Assembly (NCBI RefSeq): GCF_040499845.1
Contig: NZ_CP159342.1
Span: forward strand, 1,178,001 to 1,242,000
Direction: 5' to 3'
DNA length: 64,000 nt
Origin: Micromonospora sp. CCTCC AA 2012012
GTDB taxonomy: Bacteria > Actinomycetota > Actinomycetes > Mycobacteriales > Micromonosporaceae
The position numbers and the translations under genes are program-made. The first letter of the stretch is position 1. The number at the start of each line of letters is the position of its first letter. The notes under the pieces are model-generated. The model saw only the letters and a list, made by a program, of their open reading frames with translations. It had not been told where the DNA came from and searched no databases. Positions 26,875-35,277 of the stretch are shown here, piece by piece.

Positions 26875-27324
26875 TCAGGCTAGGTGCGTGTCGACGGGCT
26901 GCGCTTCTCGATTCCTGATCGGTCTGGCCACCTGTTTGGCCAGGCACGGCGGCATCCCCGCCGTCACCCGCGCGCCCTGCTGCCGGTAGACGCTGGGCGA
27001 GACGCCGACCAGCTCGGAGAAGCGGGTGCTGAAGGTGCCCAGCGACGAGCAGCCGACCGCGAAGCAGACCTCGGTGACGCTGAGGTCACCGCGCCGCAGC
27101 AGGGCCATCGCGCGCTCGATCCGCCGGGTCATCAGATAGGAGTACGGCGACTCGCCGTAGGCGCGCCGGAACTCGCGGCTGAGGTGCCCGGCCGACATGT
27201 GCGCGCCCCGGGCGAGGGCCTCGACGTCCAGCGGCTGCGCGTACTCCCGGTCGATCCGGTCGCGGACGCGGCGCAACCGGGCGAGGTCACGGAGCTGCTG
27301 CGTCGGGTCGGATCTGCTGGTCAC
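26875..27324 (-). CDS. AraC-family transcriptional regulator
   Basis: A 149-residue protein consisting of little more than the two helix-turn-helix units of an AraC DNA-binding domain (motifs LARGAHMSAGHLSREF and EVCFAVGCSSLGTFSTRF), with no ligand-binding N-terminal domain. The first gene of the AraC-VOC-UvrA-like operon, so probably an autoregulator of it. GTG 27324 (VTSRSD) matches the typical start of this subgroup; GTG 27348 would add eight residues. Confidence 0.88.
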   Translation of the reverse strand: MTSRSDPTQQLRDLARLRRVRDRIDREYAQPLDVEALARGAHMSAGHLSREFRRAYGESPYSYLMTRRIERAMALLRRGDLSVTEVCFAVGCSSLGTFSTRFSELVGVSPSVYRQQGARVTAGMPPCLAKQVARPIRNREAQPVDTHLA

Positions 27325-27378
27325 CTGCGCGATCCTGCCACGCGGCACCCCGCTCGCCCATGCGCCGGGCCGGCGCCG

Positions 27379-27969
27379 TCACGGACGCCCGGCCCCGCCC
27401 CGACGGACCCGGAACCGCAGGTGGGTCACGTACGGCGACTCCACCGTGCCGAGCCGGTCGAGTTCGATGTGTGCGTCGCCCAGGTTGTCGAAGAGCCGGC
27501 GACCCGCGCCGAGCAGCACGGGGGCGAGCTGGACGCGGATCTCGTCGACCAGGCCCGCGGCCAGGAACTGCTGGGCGACCTCCGCACCCATCAGCCGGAC
27601 GTCCCGCTCCCCGGCCGCCGCGGTGGCCCGGGCGTGGGCGTCGTGGACGTCGGTGACGAAGGTGAACGTGCCGCCCTTCTCGACCCGTTCGGCCAGCGGG
27701 TCGTGGGTCAGCACGAAGCAGGGCGCGGGGAACGGGGTGTCGTTCCAGACGCCGATGCCGACGTCGAACGTCCGGCGGCCGAGCACCACCGCGCCGGTGG
27801 TCGCCTGCATCTCGCGCGCGATCTCGGCGTCCACCTCGCTGGTGGCCGTGTTGAAGATCCACTCGTGCAGGCGGAGACCGCCCTCGCCCATCGGGTGTGC
27901 GGCGCTGACCCGGGGGCCGGCCATGAAGCCGTCCAGCGACATCGTGACGTCCAGCAGAACTCGCGCCAT
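27379..27969 (-). CDS. Dihydrofolate reductase/RibD C-terminal family protein
   Basis: A 196-residue RibD_C/DHFR-like reductase starting MARVLLDVTMSLDGFMAGP, with VLGRRTFDVG near residue 62 and RLMGAEVAQQFLAAGLVDE near 120. The start at 27969 is fixed by a GGAAGGA site. Related to, but clearly diverged from, the family member at 21115-21705. NADPH-dependent reductase of unknown substrate. It sits 54 bp upstream of the AraC gene and 52 bp downstream of the nitroreductase gene, all on the reverse strand. Confidence 0.82.
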   Translation of the reverse strand: MARVLLDVTMSLDGFMAGPRVSAAHPMGEGGLRLHEWIFNTATSEVDAEIAREMQATTGAVVLGRRTFDVGIGVWNDTPFPAPCFVLTHDPLAERVEKGGTFTFVTDVHDAHARATAAAGERDVRLMGAEVAQQFLAAGLVDEIRVQLAPVLLGAGRRLFDNLGDAHIELDRLGTVESPYVTHLRFRVRRGGAGRP

Positions 27970-28021
27970 GTCAGTCCTTCCGTCGCCCTCGCGGGCGGGG
28001 TCGGTGGTCCTGAACCGGAAG

Positions 28022-29056
28022 CTACCGGCCGGGTCCGACACCGGCCGGCGGCGCGCCGCCGAAGTCCTCGACCTCGATCACGTCGGCGGGGCGGCGGCGG
28101 GGTGCCGGCGGCAGCTCGCCCGGTGGCGCCCAGCCCACCCGGACCACCAGGTAGGGGTCGCCGACGCCGGCCAGCAGGTCACGCATCATCCGCCGCGGCC
28201 AGGCCAGCTCGATGGCGTCGCTGATCGGCGCGGTGGCCAGCCCCGCCGCGGTCGCGGTCAGCAGCAGCGCCGACAGCGCCTCGCCGCCGCGCAGCCAGGC
28301 CGCCGGGTCGTCCCGCTCACCGAAGAGGATCACGTACGCGGCGCCCCGGTCGAAGTCCGTGCCGGCGCTCAGGCCGGCCGCCCCGCCGGGCACGTGGTCG
28401 CGCAGCGGCACCCGCCGGGGCGCCGGCCGGACCGCGGTCGCGGTGGGTACGCCGTCTCCGCTGCCCGCCGGCCGGTTCGTCCACTCGCGCAGCTCCGCCC
28501 GGTACGCGGGGTCGGCCAGCTCGGCGTCGGCGGCGCGGGCCGTGGAGACGGCCAGCATCGGCATCTGGTCCAGTCGGACGACGTGCAGGTAAGCCCCCTG
28601 CGCCTCGACCGCCTCGCGCAACCGGGTCAGCAACTCCTCGGGGACCGGCCGGTCGCCGTACGCGCGCCGGTCGGTGCGGCGGCGCGGGATGGCGTCGACC
28701 AGCGGGCCGGCCGCCACGTCCAGGTCGGTCGGCCCGGTGGTGCGCAGCCGGGCCAGCAGCCCCGGGTCGGCCGGGTCGGGCAGCCGGTCCACCTCGACCC
28801 CCCAGCCGAGGGCGGTGAGCGAGATCCGGGCGTGGTGCAGGGCGGCGCCGCAGCTCAGCACCAGCAACCGGCCGTCCGGGTCGGTGGCGGCGAGCTGCCG
28901 CCCCGGGTCGGCACGCAGTTCGAGCGCGTCCCCGGCGATCCGCCAGCGCCACGGTTGGGTGTTGAACACCGACGGGGCGTGCAGGGACTGGCGGGCCGCG
29001 GCCTCCAGCACCCGTACGGTCGGGGTCTGCTCCGTCCAGGTCGATGGCTGGCTCAT
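28022..29056 (-). CDS. Acg-family nitroreductase-like protein
   Basis: A 344-residue protein of the Acg family (nitroreductase fold with an FMN-retaining lid, first described in mycobacterial dormancy regulons). Visible motifs are SLHAPSVFNTQPWRWRI (about 22-38), RRRTDRRAYGDRPVPEEL (about 130-147) and a Gly/Pro-rich C-terminus. The start at 29056 is supported by GAGGAGG upstream. The family is linked to redox stress or flavin storage rather than nitroreduction. It follows the PucR gene by 98 bp on the same strand. Confidence 0.85.
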   Translation of the reverse strand: MSQPSTWTEQTPTVRVLEAAARQSLHAPSVFNTQPWRWRIAGDALELRADPGRQLAATDPDGRLLVLSCGAALHHARISLTALGWGVEVDRLPDPADPGLLARLRTTGPTDLDVAAGPLVDAIPRRRTDRRAYGDRPVPEELLTRLREAVEAQGAYLHVVRLDQMPMLAVSTARAADAELADPAYRAELREWTNRPAGSGDGVPTATAVRPAPRRVPLRDHVPGGAAGLSAGTDFDRGAAYVILFGERDDPAAWLRGGEALSALLLTATAAGLATAPISDAIELAWPRRMMRDLLAGVGDPYLVVRVGWAPPGELPPAPRRRPADVIEVEDFGGAPPAGVGPGR

Positions 29057-29154
29057 GGTGGGCCTCCTCGTTGCTCGTCCCCTCTCACCGTGCTCCGGGC
29101 GACCCCGTGCGGACAGGGCCGGAGGACCCCTGGTCACCGGGCCGGCCGCCCTGC

Positions 29155-30384
29155 TCACTCCGGAGCGGGCGGCGGCGGAGGGACGGCCAGGGCGAGGGTC
29201 AGGTCGAGGACGGTGGCCGGGTCGTGCAGCCGGTCGCCGTACAGCTCGCGCAGCTTGCCCATCCGGTAGCGGACGGTCTGCGGGTGCACGAAGAGGTCGG
29301 CGGCCACCTCGTCGCGTCGGCCCTGGTGCAGCAGCCAGGAGCGCAGCGTCTCGGCGAGCCGCTGCGCGGTGGCCGGGGACACCGACTCCAGCGGGGCCAG
29401 CACCTGCGCGCGCAGGTCGGCCAGCCCCTCCGGGTCCATGCTGAGCAGCAGCTGCGCCAGGTGCTGCTCGGTGTCCAGCGGGGCCTCGCCGGCCGGGTCA
29501 CCGAGGCCCAGCGCGAGCGCCCGGGTGGCCCGCTGGTACGACGTGGCCACCCGGTGCCACGGCCGGGCCGGCCCGAGCACCGCCCGGTGCCCGTGCAGCA
29601 CCCGGACGAGCTGCCGGCGGCGGCCGCCGTGCATGTCCGGCACCAGCAGCACCGCCAGCTCCTCGGCCGGCTCGACCCCGGGCAGGTCCTCGCCGCTCTC
29701 CAGGGTGTGCGGGCTGAGCAGCGCCAGCACCGCGCGCAGGCCGCGGCGGGGCAGCAGCACCACGGTCAGCGTGCGCGGCGGCGGCCAGTCGGCCCGTTCG
29801 GCGCTGCGCCGCAGGGTCTCCTCCGGCTCACCGGCCAGCAGCTGCTGGGTGAGGCGTTCCAGGGAGCGGCGGCGGGCCCGGCCGGCGCTGGCCAGCTCGT
29901 CGGCGTGCCCGGCGACGCTGGCCGCCGAGAGCTCGTCGATGTAGGCGAACATCAGCTCGGCGAACTCGGCGACCGTCGCGGCGGCCAGCCCGCTCTGCAC
30001 GGTGGTGGTGGAGACCTCCCGCCAGGCCACCCGGGCACCGATCCGGTACGCGGCCAGCAACGCGTCCATGCTCCGCCCGGCGCGCGCCTCCCCGCTGCCG
30101 AGGGCGTACGCCGCCTCCAGGGCGGGGGTGAGCGGGGTGCTCGGGTCGGACGGCTGGGTACCCTCCAGGAGCTGGAGGAACGTGCCCAGCGCGATCCGTA
30201 CCGCGTTCTCGATCTTCTCCCGCATGCTGCCGGTCAGGGTGCCGGAATAGCTCGGCACCTCGGCGGTGATCGCGCTGACCGTACGCTCGGCGACGACGGG
30301 GAGGCGGTCGCGGAGCCGACCGGCCACCTGTTCGTCGAGTTCGAGGTGGGCGGCGCGTCGGGTTGTCCCGGACTCGTCCGACAT
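29155..30384 (-). CDS. PucR/CdaR-family transcriptional regulator
   Basis: A 409-residue regulator with a helical N-terminal half and a C-terminal PucR-type helix-turn-helix (DEVAADLFVHPQTVRYRMGK, about 360-380). The group is common next to acyl-desaturase and reductase genes in actinomycetes, and this gene is divergent from such a pair across 85 bp, so it likely controls the ferredoxin reductase-desaturase operon. ATG 30384 is preferred over an upstream ATG at 30423 because of the GGGAG site and fit to the family start. Confidence 0.88.
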   Translation of the reverse strand: MSDESGTTRRAAHLELDEQVAGRLRDRLPVVAERTVSAITAEVPSYSGTLTGSMREKIENAVRIALGTFLQLLEGTQPSDPSTPLTPALEAAYALGSGEARAGRSMDALLAAYRIGARVAWREVSTTTVQSGLAAATVAEFAELMFAYIDELSAASVAGHADELASAGRARRRSLERLTQQLLAGEPEETLRRSAERADWPPPRTLTVVLLPRRGLRAVLALLSPHTLESGEDLPGVEPAEELAVLLVPDMHGGRRRQLVRVLHGHRAVLGPARPWHRVATSYQRATRALALGLGDPAGEAPLDTEQHLAQLLLSMDPEGLADLRAQVLAPLESVSPATAQRLAETLRSWLLHQGRRDEVAADLFVHPQTVRYRMGKLRELYGDRLHDPATVLDLTLALAVPPPPPAPE

Positions 30385-30469
30385 GCGTTGTTCTCCCGGA
30401 ACAAAAACCTGTGGTTGATTCACCTCTGCCGGTCAAGATGTTATGCGATTACGCGGCCACCCTGGTTAT
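30385..30469. promoter_or_regulatory. Divergent promoter region of PucR regulator and desaturase operon
   Basis: This 85-bp gap is clearly more AT-rich than its surroundings (for example around 30398-30415 and 30437-30468) and must hold promoters for both directions. No perfect palindrome was seen. The rightward transcript may have little or no leader, since the AT-rich TTATATG runs into the start codon at 30470. Confidence 0.45.
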
Positions 30470-31561
30470 ATGACCACAACTGTCCCGCGCCCGCCCAAGC
30501 GGCTCTCCGTCCGGGACCGGCTGCTGCGGCTGGCCGAGACGGTGACCACCCCGCTGCTGCCCGAGGACTATCTCGACCTGGTCGCGCCGCTGCGCGCCGG
30601 GGCCGCCCTGCGCGGCCGGATCGTCGAGGTGCGCCCCGAGACGCCCGACGCGGCGACCGTGGTCATCAAGCCGGGCCGCGGCTGGCAGGGGCACAGCCCC
30701 GGGCAGTACGTCCGGCTCGGCGTCGACGTCGACGGGGTGCGGCAGTGGCGGGCGTACTCGCTGACCTGCCCGCCGGACGGCGCGGACGGCCGGATCGCGG
30801 TGACCGTCAAGGCCATCCCGGACGGGAAGGTCAGCAACCACCTGGTCCACCGGGCCCGGCCCGGCACGATCGTGCAGCTCGACCAGGCCCAGGGCGACTT
30901 CGTGCTGCCCGAGGCCACCCCGGAGCGGGTCCTCTTCCTCACCGCCGGCAGCGGCATCACCCCGGTCATGGGGATGCTCCGCGCCGGCCTGCACACCCGC
31001 GCCGACGTGGTGCTGGTGCACTCGGCGCCCACCGCCGGTGACGTCATCTTCGGCGCCGAGCTGCGGGCGCTCGCCGCCGCGGGCGGACTGCGGCTGGTCG
31101 AGCGGCACACCGACGTCGACGGGCTGCTCGGGGTGCACGAGCTCGACGACCTGGTGCCCGACCACGCCGAGCGCGAGACCTGGGCCTGCGGTCCGGTCGG
31201 CATGCTCGACGCGGTCGAGGGGTACTGGACCTCCCGTGGGCTCGCCGACCGGCTGCACACCGAGCGGTTCCGGCCCACGGTCATCTCCGCGGGGGAGGGC
31301 GGGGCGGTGACCTTCACGGGAGCGGGAGTGACGGTCGAGGCCGACGGCGCGACGCCGATCCTCGACGCGGGCGAGAACGCCGGCGTGCTCATGCCGTCGG
31401 GCTGCCGGATGGGGATCTGCTACGGCTGCGTCCTCCCGCTGCGTCAGGGCGCCGTGCGCGACCTGCGCACCGGCGACCTCACCACCGCCGTCCCGGGCGA
31501 CGGCGTGCTCATCCAGACCTGTGTGTCGGCGGCGGCCGGTACCTGCGACATCGACCTGTAG
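30470..31561 (+). CDS. Ferredoxin reductase with C-terminal 2Fe-2S domain
   Basis: A 363-residue flavoprotein with an N-terminal FAD domain (RAYSLTCPP near 93), an NAD(P) domain (FLTAGSGITPVMG near 160) and a C-terminal plant-type 2Fe-2S ferredoxin domain (Cys ligands in CRMGICYGC and a late Cys in IQTCVS). It resembles Rv3230c of Mycobacterium tuberculosis, the electron donor of the DesA3 desaturase. The desaturase gene follows 13 bp downstream, so the two form an operon passing electrons from NADPH to the di-iron enzyme. Start ATG 30470. Confidence 0.92.
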   Translation: MTTTVPRPPKRLSVRDRLLRLAETVTTPLLPEDYLDLVAPLRAGAALRGRIVEVRPETPDAATVVIKPGRGWQGHSPGQYVRLGVDVDGVRQWRAYSLTCPPDGADGRIAVTVKAIPDGKVSNHLVHRARPGTIVQLDQAQGDFVLPEATPERVLFLTAGSGITPVMGMLRAGLHTRADVVLVHSAPTAGDVIFGAELRALAAAGGLRLVERHTDVDGLLGVHELDDLVPDHAERETWACGPVGMLDAVEGYWTSRGLADRLHTERFRPTVISAGEGGAVTFTGAGVTVEADGATPILDAGENAGVLMPSGCRMGICYGCVLPLRQGAVRDLRTGDLTTAVPGDGVLIQTCVSAAAGTCDIDL

Positions 31562-31574
31562 ACAGGAGGCCGAC

Positions 31575-32711
31575 GTGACCGTGATCCAGAAGAAGGCCGT
31601 CAACCCGATCGCCCACCTCAGTGCCGAGGACATCGAGATCCTCGGCAAGGAGCTGGACGCCATCCGGGACCGGGTGCTCGCCGAACGCGGCGAGTCCGAC
31701 GCGACGTACATCCGCAAGGTGATCAGGACGCAGCGGACGCTGGAGATCAGCAGCCGGGCGGTGCTGCTCTTCTCGCTCTTCCCGCCGGCCTGGGTCGTCG
31801 GGACCGCGGGCCTCGCGGCGGCCAAGATCCTGGAGAACATGGAGATCGGCCACAACATCCTGCACGGCCAGTACGACTTCATGCGCGACCCGAAGATCCA
31901 CTCCACCACCTGGGAGTGGGACCACGTCTCGCCGGCCGAGCAGTGGAAGCACTCGCACAACCAGCTGCACCACACGTACACCAACGTGCTGGGCAAGGAC
32001 AACGACCTCGGGTACGGCATCATGCGCGTCGACGAGGACCAGAAGTGGCACCCGATGCACCTGGGTCAGCCGCTGTGGAACTTCATCAACGCCTGCTTCT
32101 TCGAGTACGGCATCGCCGCGTACGACCTGGAGCTGGGCCGGAACCTGCAGAAGGGCCGGCACAAGTCGCCGGAGTTCCGGGCCCGGGCCCGCGCGGTGGG
32201 TCGCAAGATCCGCCGACAGTTCCTCAAGGACTACCTCGTCCACCCGCTGCTGTCCGGCCCGTCCTTCCTCAGCACCCTCGCCGCCACCTTCACCGCGAAC
32301 CTGATCCGCAACCTGTGGAGCCACTCGGTGATCATGTGCGGGCACTTCCCGAACGGGGTCGAGACGTTCTCCAGGACCTCCATCGAGGGCGAGACCCGGG
32401 GCGAGTGGTACCTGCGGCAGATGCTCGGCTCGGCCAACATCAGCGGCAGCCGGCTGATGCACATCATGACCGGCAACCTGTCGTTCCAGATCGAGCACCA
32501 CCTCTTCCCCGACCTGCCCAGCAAGCGCTACCAGGAGATCGCCCCGCAGGTGCGGGCGCTGTTCGACCGGTACGGGCTGAAGTACACCACCGGCCCGCTG
32601 CCCAAGCAGGTCGCCTCGGCCTGGTGGAAGGTCATCCGGCTCTCCCTGCCCAACCGCGATGCCGCCCGGCGGGAGCCGGTGACCCCCGCGCTGGCCTCCG
32701 GCGCGGCCTGA
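31575..32711 (+). CDS. Membrane acyl-CoA desaturase (DesA3-like)
   Basis: A 378-residue membrane di-iron desaturase. The three histidine boxes are visible: GHNILHG (about 93-99), HSHNQLHH (about 127-134) and QIEHHLFP (about 305-312). Such enzymes put a double bond (usually delta-9) into acyl-CoA, using electrons from the reductase encoded just upstream. GTG 31575 follows an AGGAGG site. Probably sets membrane fluidity and is controlled by the divergent PucR regulator. Confidence 0.92.
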   Translation: MTVIQKKAVNPIAHLSAEDIEILGKELDAIRDRVLAERGESDATYIRKVIRTQRTLEISSRAVLLFSLFPPAWVVGTAGLAAAKILENMEIGHNILHGQYDFMRDPKIHSTTWEWDHVSPAEQWKHSHNQLHHTYTNVLGKDNDLGYGIMRVDEDQKWHPMHLGQPLWNFINACFFEYGIAAYDLELGRNLQKGRHKSPEFRARARAVGRKIRRQFLKDYLVHPLLSGPSFLSTLAATFTANLIRNLWSHSVIMCGHFPNGVETFSRTSIEGETRGEWYLRQMLGSANISGSRLMHIMTGNLSFQIEHHLFPDLPSKRYQEIAPQVRALFDRYGLKYTTGPLPKQVASAWWKVIRLSLPNRDAARREPVTPALASGAA

Positions 32712-32754
32712 CCCCTCGCGCTCCTCGCGCGGCAGGACCTGTGCAGCGGCCCGA

Positions 32755-32788
32755 CCGGCCGGCGACGACGAGTCGCCGAGCCGGCCGG
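32755..32788. terminator. Hairpin between desaturase and lipase genes
   Basis: GGCGAC (32761-32766) and GTCGCC (32772-32777) form a stem extended by CCGGC/GCCGG outside a small bulge. It lies midway between convergent genes. Confidence 0.5.
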
Positions 32789-32835
32789 GCCGGTGTCGTT
32801 CCGGTGCTCACCGCGCAGGTGCGCGGGTCCACCGG

Positions 32836-33519
32836 TCAGGGGTTGACGAAGTCGCGCACCTGCCCGTAGATCGTCGCGTCGGTGATCAGGCTGAGGTGGC
32901 CGACGCAGGCGGTCTTGGTGTTGGTGGCACCGCTCAGCACCGTGCTGTCGGCCGGGTTGATGACCCCGTCGCAGGACGACCAGAACGTGCCGTACGTGAA
33001 GGAGCCGGGCGTCTCGTCTCCGGAGTTGAGGTTGGCCAGGAAGGTCGAGCCGACCCGCATCTCCACGCAGGCGGTGCTGAAGCAGGTGTTCGCCGAGCTG
33101 GTGCCGTGGTTCGGGCCGCCCAGGGAGACCCACCGGTCGACCTTGCCGCTGCTGGCCAGGTTCTTCAGGTAGTAGCGGGAGGAGAGCCCACCCATCGAGT
33201 GGGTGACGATGTCGACCTTGGTGGCGCCGGTGGCGGCGAGCAGCTTGTCGACCTCCTGGCTCACCGTCTGCGCCGTGGTGGCGTTGGACTGGCTGGTGTT
33301 GTAGGAGAACGCCCGCAGGTAGCTCGACGGCCAGCCGTCCGCCTGGAACCGGCTGATCATGGTGTTCCAGGTGGAGGCGCTGCTGTTCCAGCCGTGCACG
33401 AACAGGATCGGGTTGCTCGACGGCGTCCAGTTCGCGGCCTGCGCGGGGGAGGGGAGGCCGACCAGGGTCGCCGCGGCGACGGTGAGGGCGAGGAGCCATC
33501 TCGTCAGCAGGGATTTCAC
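32836..33519 (-). CDS. Secreted lipase/alpha-beta hydrolase
   Basis: A 227-residue secreted lipase of the Streptomyces class-2-like group. A Sec signal peptide (residues 1-28, Ala-rich core, cleavage after AQA) is followed by NPILFVHGWNSSASTW, the nucleophile motif THSMGG (Ser108) and several Cys in the second half that may form disulfides. It would hydrolyse acyl esters outside the cell. GTG 33519 follows GGAAGGA. Divergent from the AAA ATPase gene across 283 bp. Confidence 0.9.
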   Translation of the reverse strand: MKSLLTRWLLALTVAAATLVGLPSPAQAANWTPSSNPILFVHGWNSSASTWNTMISRFQADGWPSSYLRAFSYNTSQSNATTAQTVSQEVDKLLAATGATKVDIVTHSMGGLSSRYYLKNLASSGKVDRWVSLGGPNHGTSSANTCFSTACVEMRVGSTFLANLNSGDETPGSFTYGTFWSSCDGVINPADSTVLSGATNTKTACVGHLSLITDATIYGQVRDFVNP

Positions 33520-33802
33520 GGGGGTGGATCCTTCCGGGGGAGACGGGCGAGGCGCCGCCGGTCGGCGGGCCGCCCACGAGCCGTCCACGTGCCTGTTCGG
33601 CACCTCGGAGGGGTCACGACACGGGTTCGGGGGACCCGGGTCGTCCGAGGTGCCGGAATGTTACCGACGGGTTGCCTTCGAATGTCAATACATCGATGCG
33701 TGTTTGGTCGGTGGCGGTCCGGAACCGTCGGCGTACGGTGGCGGGTTGTCGGGGGTGGCTGGCAGACTTCCGGGAGGTCACCGGCGGAGGGACGTGAGGT
33801 CC
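33520..33802. other. 283-bp intergenic region, the longest in the window
   Basis: Between divergent lipase and AAA ATPase genes. It contains an AT-rich island at about 33658-33702 (TCAATACATCGATG) that probably holds promoters for one or both genes. No RNA gene, repeat or ORF worth calling was seen. Confidence 0.5.
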
Positions 33803-35254
33803 ATGACGGGTAACGGGCACGACCTGCGGCCGAGCGCCGACAGCTTCACGCTGTTCGACGCCCGGGTCACCGTCCACGATGCCGCCGGCCTGCTCGCGGC
33901 GGCCGAGGCCGGCCCCGTCGAGCTGCTCGCCGACGCGCCGGTTCCCGCGCCGCTGCGCGCCCTCCGGCTCACCCTCCGCGCCGCCGACGGGACCCACCAC
34001 TTCGACGCCGAGGTCCGGGGCTCCGCCGGTCGGGCGGTCGGCCTGCTCAGCCTGGGTGTCGCCGGCCCCGCCGGGGTGCTGCTCGTGCGCCGGCTGACCG
34101 CCGGCGACCCACCGACCGGCGGGCTGCTCGCCGAGGCGTCGCGCCGGCTCGGGCTGCGCCCCCCGGGCACCCTCGACGAGGACCCGGCCGGGGCCGTCGC
34201 GCTGCGCGAGGCCGCCGCGCTCGGCCTGCGCCCCGACCTGACGTACGACGAGGGGCCCGACGGTGGACGGACGGTGACCCTGCGCGCGGCCGTGCCCAGC
34301 GCGGAGGTCGGGCCGGCGCACCTGGGGGCCGTGGTCGGCCTGGTGCTGCACGTGATCCGCGAGCTGGCCGGGGAGGGCGCGCTGCGCGGCCGGGCCTTCC
34401 CGGTGGGCCGGCCGCCCACGCCGCCGACGGTCCGGGCCGTGCCGCGCACCGACGCGGTCACCCTCGACCAGGTCGGCGGCCTCGCCGAGGTGGTCGCCCG
34501 GTTCCGGGAGATCGCCGTGTCGTTCCGGCACCCCCAGGTGATGGCCCGCTGGGGCGCCCGCCGGCCGCAGGGCATCCTGATGTACGGCCCGCCCGGCACC
34601 GGCAAGACCATGCTGGCCCGGGCCCTGGCCAACGAGATCGGCGCCGACTTCCGGGAGATCCGCACCCCGGAGATCCTCGACAAGTATCTGGGCGGCTCGG
34701 AACGCAACATCAAGCAGATCTTCCGGGAGGCCCGCCGCTACCGGCAGCCCACCGTGATGCTCTTCGACGAGTTCGACAGCATCATCAGCTATGCCGGTGC
34801 CGGCGGCGACGCCGCCAGCCAGGCGGTCAACGCGGTCGCCGGCATCTTCAAGCAGGAGATGAACACCCTCTTCGAGGAGAACCCCGACGTCATCGTGGTG
34901 GCCACCACCAACTTCCCGCAGCGGGTGGACGCCTCACTGATCCGCTCCGGGCGCTTCGACATCAAGCTGGCCATTCCCGCCCCCGACGAGACCGGCCGCG
35001 CGGAGATCATCACCAAGATGGTCCGCGAGTTGATCGACCGGCACGAGCGGCCCGGCTTCCGGATGTTCGCCGACGACGTCGACCCGGCCGGGCTGGCCGC
35101 GCTCACCCCCGGCCTGACCGGCGCGGACATCCGCGAGGTGCTGCGCCGGGTGCAGCTGGCCAAGGCGATGCGTGAGGCGACCGAGGGTGCGCCGGCCGGC
35201 CCGATCAGCCAGGATGACCTGCGAGAGGCTGTCGCCGGGCTGCGCCGCGGCTGA
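33803..35254 (+). CDS. AAA+ ATPase with uncharacterised N-terminal domain
   Basis: A 483-residue protein. Residues 1-215 are Ala/Gly/Leu-rich and match no family I recognise; residues 225-480 are a single classical AAA module with Walker A GPPGTGKT (262-269), Walker B VMLFDEFDS, a sensor in VVATTNFP and an arginine-finger region IRSGRFD. The AAA part resembles FtsH/proteasomal ATPases, but no protease domain or membrane helix is present, so it is probably an unfoldase or remodelling ATPase. ATG 33803 after GGAGG. The acyl-CoA dehydrogenase gene begins 23 bp downstream and may be co-transcribed. Confidence 0.85.
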   Translation: MTGNGHDLRPSADSFTLFDARVTVHDAAGLLAAAEAGPVELLADAPVPAPLRALRLTLRAADGTHHFDAEVRGSAGRAVGLLSLGVAGPAGVLLVRRLTAGDPPTGGLLAEASRRLGLRPPGTLDEDPAGAVALREAAALGLRPDLTYDEGPDGGRTVTLRAAVPSAEVGPAHLGAVVGLVLHVIRELAGEGALRGRAFPVGRPPTPPTVRAVPRTDAVTLDQVGGLAEVVARFREIAVSFRHPQVMARWGARRPQGILMYGPPGTGKTMLARALANEIGADFREIRTPEILDKYLGGSERNIKQIFREARRYRQPTVMLFDEFDSIISYAGAGGDAASQAVNAVAGIFKQEMNTLFEENPDVIVVATTNFPQRVDASLIRSGRFDIKLAIPAPDETGRAEIITKMVRELIDRHERPGFRMFADDVDPAGLAALTPGLTGADIREVLRRVQLAKAMREATEGAPAGPISQDDLREAVAGLRRG

Positions 35255-35277
35255 GCCGGCCCGACGGAAGGAGACCC

